From NCBI RefSeq assembly GCF_001424565.1, contig NZ_LMOL01000005.1, positions 601,458 to 649,842 of the forward strand: DNA of 48,385 bases, written 5' to 3'. Of the stretch, positions 43,854 through 48,385 are shown piece by piece (positions within the stretch are counted from its first letter, which is position 1; every line of letters begins with the position of its first letter). Source of the stretch: Arthrobacter sp. Leaf141 (GTDB lineage: Bacteria > Actinomycetota > Actinomycetes > Actinomycetales > Micrococcaceae). Under the pieces are notes generated by a model. The model saw nothing but the letters and a program-made list of their open reading frames with translations. It was not told where the DNA came from and did not search any database. The translations under genes were made by a program, and so were the position numbers.

Positions 43854-45038
43854 GTGACTACGACCCGTGGCGGACTCCCGCCAGAGGACCATGCCTCCGG
43901 GCTGACCCCGCCGCCCGCCACGCCTGAGGCAGCCGGCGGCTGGCCTGCCGAAGGCTTCCCGCCGGATGCCCCTACCGGGCCTTCGCCCCGGGACCGTAAG
44001 GTCTCGGCCATGATGCTCGCCGGTGTGTCCGCGCTGGGACTGGGGATCGCCGTCGCCACCATTCCCGTTCCCTACGTAGTGGAATCACCCGGCCCCACCT
44101 ACAACACCCTGGGACAGAGCCAGGGCCACCCCGTCATCAGTGTGACCGGCAGGGAAACATTCCCGGCGGCCGGAAACCTGGACCTGACCACCGTTTACGT
44201 GGACGGCGGCCCCAACGGGCCGGTCAGCATCCTGGGTGCCTTTTCCGCCTGGCTGGACCGCTCCAAGGCCGTCTACCCGCAGGAACTGCTGTACCCAACG
44301 GGTACCTCCAAGGAGGAAGCCCAGGAACAAAGCACTGTGGCAATGACCACCTCGCAGGAAAACGCCATCGCCTCAGCGCTGACCGAACTGGGCATCCCCT
44401 ACGGCCAGCAGCTCCAGGCCGTAGACCTCTCCACAGGGGCCGCCGCGGAAGGCAAGATCCAGCCCTCTGATGTCCTTGTCTCCATCAACGGCAAGGACAT
44501 CACGTCCCTCGCCGTCATCCAGGAGGACCTCGCGGCAGGCAAGGGTGCCCCCGTGGACGTAGTGGTGGAACGCGACGGGCAGCAGGTCACCCAGACCATC
44601 ACTCCCAAGGACAACGGCGAGGGCAGGTTCGTCCTGGGTGTGGTGCTCAAGGCACTCTTCACCTTTCCCTTCGACGTCCAGATCTCCCTGGACAAAGTGG
44701 GCGGCCCCAGTGCCGGAATGATGTTTGCCTTGGGAATCATCGATACCGTGACGCCCGGTGACCTCACCGGCGGCAAGCACGTGGCCGGAACTGGAACCAT
44801 CTCACCGGACGGTGCCGTGGGACCCATCGGCGGCATCGGACAGAAACTCATCGGCGCACGGGCCGCCGGAGCCACTGTATTCCTCGCGCCCGCAGGCAAT
44901 TGCGACGAAGTGGTGGGGCACATCCCCGACGGCCTGCAGGTGGTCCGGGTGGAGAATCTCGCCGGTGCGCGTGCCGCCGTCGAACTGGCCGGCAGCGGCC
45001 AGGACACGTCCGGCTTGCCAGCGTGCACAAACAACTAG
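43854..45038 (+). CDS. Membrane-anchored PDZ and Lon-like serine protease (YlbL type)
   Basis: A 394-residue protein. A Pro-rich cytoplasmic N-terminus (~1-45) precedes one membrane helix (about 50-70: SAMMLAGVSALGLGIAVATIPV), then VVESPGPTYNTLG, typical of YlbL proteins. A PDZ domain spans about 185-250 (GKIQPSDVLVSINGKDI). The Lon-type S16 catalytic pair is Ser in GGPSAGMMFALGI (about 285) and Lys in GPIGGIGQKLIGA (about 329). It should act outside the membrane on membrane or secreted proteins. Start GTG 43854 with a leaderless promoter. UPF0182 follows on the same strand after 143 bases. Confidence 0.92.
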   Translation: MTTTRGGLPPEDHASGLTPPPATPEAAGGWPAEGFPPDAPTGPSPRDRKVSAMMLAGVSALGLGIAVATIPVPYVVESPGPTYNTLGQSQGHPVISVTGRETFPAAGNLDLTTVYVDGGPNGPVSILGAFSAWLDRSKAVYPQELLYPTGTSKEEAQEQSTVAMTTSQENAIASALTELGIPYGQQLQAVDLSTGAAAEGKIQPSDVLVSINGKDITSLAVIQEDLAAGKGAPVDVVVERDGQQVTQTITPKDNGEGRFVLGVVLKALFTFPFDVQISLDKVGGPSAGMMFALGIIDTVTPGDLTGGKHVAGTGTISPDGAVGPIGGIGQKLIGARAAGATVFLAPAGNCDEVVGHIPDGLQVVRVENLAGARAAVELAGSGQDTSGLPACTNN

Positions 45039-45181
45039 ACTGGGCGCATCTGTCCTCGACAGGAACTAAGCAATACCGCCACTCGTGGCAATTATGACGG
45101 ACTGATCCAGCGGTTTGGCCGGGACCTGACGTCACTCGCACGCACGCTCGTAAATCTGACGACCAGCTATGAGGTACCAGT

Positions 45182-48100
45182 TTGTCCCGTCCTGCCAGCT
45201 CCATGCCCACCGGTAGACCCCCTTCAAGACGCGGCGCACTGACGCCCACCCTGATCGTTGTTGCCCTGGTGGTTGTGGGCTTCATTTTCTTTGCCAATGT
45301 CTGGACTGACGTCCTTTGGTACCGCCAACTGGGGTTCTTGGAAGTCTTCCTCACCGAGAACCTGTCACGGATCGGCATCTTCCTGGCCGGCTTTGCGCTG
45401 ATGTTCGCCGGTGTTTTCTTCGCCATCCGCATCGCCTACCGGTCCCGGCCGGTGTACGCCCCGGACTCCGAAGTCAGGGACAACCTCAACAGGTACCAGG
45501 CCCAGCTGGAACCCGTCCGGCGCGTCGTCATGATCGGCCTGCCTGTCCTCTTTGCCCTGTTTGCCGGCAGCGCCGCAGCCAGCCAGTGGCAGAAAGTCCT
45601 GCTGTTTTTCAACCAGGAGCCGTTCGGCAAGACTGATCCCCAATTCAACATGGACATCAGCTTCTACCTGATGGTCCTGCCGTTCCTGGGCTTCGTGGTG
45701 GGCTTCCTGATCAGCGTTGTGGTCATCGCCGGCATTGCGGGCATCCTGACCCACTACTTGTACGGCAGCATCCGCCTGATGGAACGCGGTGTGTTCACCA
45801 GCCGCGCAGCCCAGATCCACATCGCCGTCACCGGTGCCGCCTTCCTGGTCCTCCTGGGCGTCAACTTCTTCCTGGACCGGTTCTCCGCCGTGCAGAGCAA
45901 CGGCGGACGCTGGGCCGGTGCGTTGTACACCGACGTCAACGCCGTCATTCCCACCAAGGCGATCCTCGCCGTCGCGGCCGTCCTGGTTGCCATCCTCTTT
46001 GTGGTGTCCGCTGTGATCGGCCGCTGGCGGCTGCCGGTGATCGGCACGGCCATGCTGGTCATCACATCCATCCTGGCCGGCGGCGTCTACCCGTGGGTCA
46101 TCCAGCAGTTCCAGGTCCGTCCGTCTGAGGAGACCCTGGAAAAGCCGTACATCCAGCGGAACATCGACAACACCCGGGCCGCCTACGGCCTGGATGCGAT
46201 CCAGGTGGACCGGTATGACGCCACGAACACGGCGAGCACCGGTGCCCTCGCCCCGGACGCCCAGACCACGGCGAACATCCGGTTGCTGGACCCGAACCTG
46301 ATTTCGGACGCGTTCTCACAGCTGGAGCAGTACCGCCCGTACTACCAGTTCCCCGAGGCGCTGAACGTTGACCGGTATGAGGTTGACGGCAAGATCCAGG
46401 ACACCGTGATCGCGGTGCGTGAACTGAACCCGTCGAACGTCGCCAACAATCAGCAGGGCTGGCTCAACCAGCACGTTGTGTACACGCACGGCTACGGCGT
46501 GGTTGCTGCCAAGGGCAACAAGTTCACGGTGGATGGCAAGCCCGAGTTCCTGCAGTCCGGAATCCCCTCCACAGGTGTGCTGGGCGATGACTCCACCTAC
46601 GAGCCGCGCATCTACTTCGGCGAGTCCTCGCCGGACTACTCGATCGTGGGTGCCCCGGACGGAGCGCCGGCGCGTGAGCAGGACCGGCCCTCAGGCCGCG
46701 AAGGCGAAGGCGATGCGCAGTACACGTTCGAAGGCAACGGCGGTCCCAACGTGGGCAGCTTCTTCAACAAGATCCTGTACTCCATCAAGTTCCAGTCCTC
46801 CGACCTGCTCCTCTCCGACGGCGTGAACGAGGAATCACAGGTCCTTTACGACCGGAACCCCCGCGAACGCGTGGAGAAGGTCGCCCCGTACCTGACCGTC
46901 GACGGCAACGCCTACCCGGCAGTGGTGGACGGCAGGGTCAAATGGATCGTGGATGGCTACACCACCAGCCAGTACTACCCGTACTCGCAGCAGGAGCAGC
47001 TTTCCGATGCCACCACTGACACCCAGACCACGTCCGGACGCGCCGTGGCCCTGCCCAACAGCTCGGTGAACTACATCCGGAACTCGGTCAAGGCCACTGT
47101 TGACGCCTACGACGGCTCCGTCACGCTCTACGCCTGGGATGACCAGGACCCGCTGCTGAAGGCCTGGCAGAAAGTGTTCCCCACCTCGCTCAAGCCGTTC
47201 TCCGAAATGTCGGGCGATGTTATGAGCCACGTCCGCTACCCGGAGGACCTGTTCAAGGTCCAGCGCCAGCTCCTGGGCGAGTACCACGTGACGGACCCGT
47301 CCACCTTCTACCAGACCAAGGACGTCTGGAGCGTACCGGCGGACCCCACAGTGGATTCGACCAGCGGCGTCAAGCAGCCGCCGTTCTACATGTCACTGCA
47401 GATGCCTGACCAGAAGGAACCCGCGTTCCAGCTGACGTCCTCGTTCATACCGCAGATCGTCAACGGCAATGCCCGCAACGTGCTGTACGGCTTCCTTGCG
47501 GCGGATTCCGACGCTGGGAACGAGGCTGGTGTGAAGGCTGACAGCTACGGCCAGCTGCGGCTGCTCCAGATCCCGCCGGAGACCCAGGTCCCCGGCCCTG
47601 GACAGGCCCAGAACAAGTTCAACTCGGATCCCACGGTCTCCCAGGCGTTGAACCTGCTGCGCCAGGGTGCTTCGGAAGTCCTCAACGGCAACCTGCTCAC
47701 CCTTCCGGTGGGCGGCGGCATCCTGTACGTCCAGCCCGTCTACCTGAAATCCACTGGTGAGACGTCGTACCCCACACTGCAGCGCGTGCTGGTGGCGTTC
47801 GGTGACAAGGTGGGCTTCGCGCCCACCCTGGATGAGGCGCTGAAGCAGCTCTTCGGTGGCGACTCCGGTGCTGCGGCCGGCGACTCGGACAACAACGGCC
47901 AGACGCCCGTGGACCCGGCAGCGCCGACCACACCGGGGAACGCCGACGCCAAGGCCGAGCTCAAGGCGGCCCTGGACGAGGCCAACTCCGCCATCCAGGC
48001 CGGTCAGGCCGCACTGGCAGCGGGAGACTTCGCAGCCTACGGCGAGGCGCAGAAGCGCATCTCTGCAGCACTGCAGAAAGCCCTCGACGCCGAGGCCAAG

Positions 48101-48202
48101 GTGCCGGCCAGTGCAGCACCGGAGGCCACGCCGGCTCCGGATGCCTCGGCTGAACCCTCGGCCTCGCCGTCCGCTTCGCCCTCGGCGTCCGCCGGAAATT
48201 AG
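45182..48202 (+). CDS. UPF0182 family membrane protein
   Basis: A 1006-residue protein of the UPF0182 family, large membrane proteins of unknown function common in Actinobacteria. Seven hydrophobic helices fall in residues ~20-305 (the first is [22 protein letters not shown]). A large extracytoplasmic domain (~310-890) follows with family segments [48 protein letters not shown] and [15 protein letters not shown]. The end (~900-1006) is a helical Ala/Glu stretch then an Ala/Ser/Pro tail ([14 protein letters not shown]). The start is TTG 45182, supported by GAGGT 6 bases upstream; no ATG or GTG fits. A GC-rich hairpin follows the stop. Confidence 0.93.
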   Translation: MSRPASSMPTGRPPSRRGALTPTLIVVALVVVGFIFFANVWTDVLWYRQLGFLEVFLTENLSRIGIFLAGFALMFAGVFFAIRIAYRSRPVYAPDSEVRDNLNRYQAQLEPVRRVVMIGLPVLFALFAGSAAASQWQKVLLFFNQEPFGKTDPQFNMDISFYLMVLPFLGFVVGFLISVVVIAGIAGILTHYLYGSIRLMERGVFTSRAAQIHIAVTGAAFLVLLGVNFFLDRFSAVQSNGGRWAGALYTDVNAVIPTKAILAVAAVLVAILFVVSAVIGRWRLPVIGTAMLVITSILAGGVYPWVIQQFQVRPSEETLEKPYIQRNIDNTRAAYGLDAIQVDRYDATNTASTGALAPDAQTTANIRLLDPNLISDAFSQLEQYRPYYQFPEALNVDRYEVDGKIQDTVIAVRELNPSNVANNQQGWLNQHVVYTHGYGVVAAKGNKFTVDGKPEFLQSGIPSTGVLGDDSTYEPRIYFGESSPDYSIVGAPDGAPAREQDRPSGREGEGDAQYTFEGNGGPNVGSFFNKILYSIKFQSSDLLLSDGVNEESQVLYDRNPRERVEKVAPYLTVDGNAYPAVVDGRVKWIVDGYTTSQYYPYSQQEQLSDATTDTQTTSGRAVALPNSSVNYIRNSVKATVDAYDGSVTLYAWDDQDPLLKAWQKVFPTSLKPFSEMSGDVMSHVRYPEDLFKVQRQLLGEYHVTDPSTFYQTKDVWSVPADPTVDSTSGVKQPPFYMSLQMPDQKEPAFQLTSSFIPQIVNGNARNVLYGFLAADSDAGNEAGVKADSYGQLRLLQIPPETQVPGPGQAQNKFNSDPTVSQALNLLRQGASEVLNGNLLTLPVGGGILYVQPVYLKSTGETSYPTLQRVLVAFGDKVGFAPTLDEALKQLFGGDSGAAAGDSDNNGQTPVDPAAPTTPGNADAKAELKAALDEANSAIQAGQAALAAGDFAAYGEAQKRISAALQKALDAEAKVPASAAPEATPAPDASAEPSASPSASPSASAGN

Positions 48203-48221
48203 GCAGTAAAGGCATTGCAAT

Positions 48222-48256
48222 GGCGGCGTCCGCTCCTCTATGGGGCGGGCGCCGCC
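48222..48256 (+). terminator. GC-rich hairpin after the UPF0182 gene
   Basis: Bases 48222-48236 pair with 48242-48256 (15 bp including two G-T wobbles) around a 5-base loop. There is no T tract, so it is a probable but not textbook terminator. Confidence 0.6.
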
Positions 48257-48286
48257 GCTGCGAGACGCACATCACGCCCTCCCGAT

Positions 48287-48315
48287 TTGGCCCCACGTTC
48301 ACCTCCCGGTAAAGT
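48287..48315 (+). promoter_or_regulatory. Promoter of the initiator tRNA gene
   Basis: TTGGCC (48287-48292) and TAAAGT (48310-48315) are separated by exactly 17 bases and lie 11 bases before the tRNA 5' end. This is the clearest two-element promoter in the window. Confidence 0.7.
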
Positions 48316-48326
48316 AGATCTTGCGA

Positions 48327-48385
48327 CGCGGGGTGGAGCAGTTCGGTAGCTCGCTGGGCTCATAACCCAGAGGTCACAGGTTCAA
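48327..48385 (+). tRNA. Initiator tRNA-Met (CAT), truncated by window end
   Basis: The acceptor 5' strand is CGCGGGG (48327-48333), followed by a D-arm (48336-48352) and an anticodon arm CTGGG-CTCATAA-CCCAG (48354-48370) with anticodon CAT at 48361-48363. The T-arm begins with ACAGGTTCAA at the window end. Three consecutive G-C pairs at the base of the anticodon loop (GGG/CCC) and C as the first base mark the formyl-methionine initiator rather than an elongator. The 3' ~18 bases lie outside the window. Confidence 0.93.

Overview
The window is high-GC actinobacterial chromosome, most likely from the Arthrobacter/Pseudarthrobacter group (Micrococcaceae). The basis is the GC-rich, GTG-rich coding style, a coproporphyrin-type heme pathway (HemQ), an AdnAB/UvrD2 repair block like that of mycobacteria, and Actinobacteria-typical families (DUF3107, Zincin_2/DUF2342, UPF0182). 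No prophage, insertion sequence, CRISPR array, toxin-antitoxin pair or recognisable defence island is visible. The content is core genome.

Layout. 1-8.4 kb: the tail of a Pro/Gln-rich protein, a convergent Xaa-Pro aminopeptidase, a PHP phosphoesterase, a solitary DNA methyltransferase placed just behind a DEAD-box RNA helicase, an RNase II-like exonuclease and thiE. 8.4-10.8 kb: a TPP riboswitch heading thiO-thiS-thiG. 10.9-13.5 kb: a small membrane protein, DUF3107, a TetR regulator and the divergent E1-like/rhodanese protein MoeZ. 13.5-26.0 kb: a nearly complete heme block, with hemA on the minus strand and hemE-hemY-(surface protein)-hemQ-hemH-hemC-hemD-hemB-(luciferase-like flavoprotein)-hemL on the plus strand. 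It covers every step from glutamyl-tRNA to heme by the coproporphyrin-dependent route. 26.1-28.6 kb: an amino-acid ABC importer. 28.9-42.2 kb: a genome-maintenance block with a DnaQ-like exonuclease divergent from an alkyltransferase-like protein (ATL) whose gene overlaps adnA and adnB, then a Mph-like phosphotransferase, nudC, uvrD2 and a YgjP-like metallopeptidase. 42.3-48.2 kb: a Zincin_2 protein, a PDZ/Lon-like protease and a UPF0182 membrane protein. The window ends inside an initiator tRNA-Met gene.

How the parts fit. Many genes are joined by 4-base ATGA/GTGA or TGATG overlaps (thiO-thiS, hemQ-hemH, hemH-hemC, hemB-LLM, ATL-adnA, adnA-adnB, uvrD2-ygjP, permease-ATPase), which points to translational coupling. 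Most transcription-unit heads instead lack a Shine-Dalgarno sequence and carry a TANNNT -10 box 5-9 bases before the start codon, so leaderless mRNAs appear to be the rule here. Convergent gene pairs are separated by strong hairpins. Two of these are unusually long imperfect palindromes that look like dispersed repeats.

No clearly new multi-gene system is evident. The leads most worth following are the Cys-Pro/His-Gln tail on HemA, the palindrome in front of hemQ, the two foreign-looking members of the heme block, MoeZ as a candidate ThiS activator, the coupled ATL-AdnA-AdnB operon, and the long palindromes.
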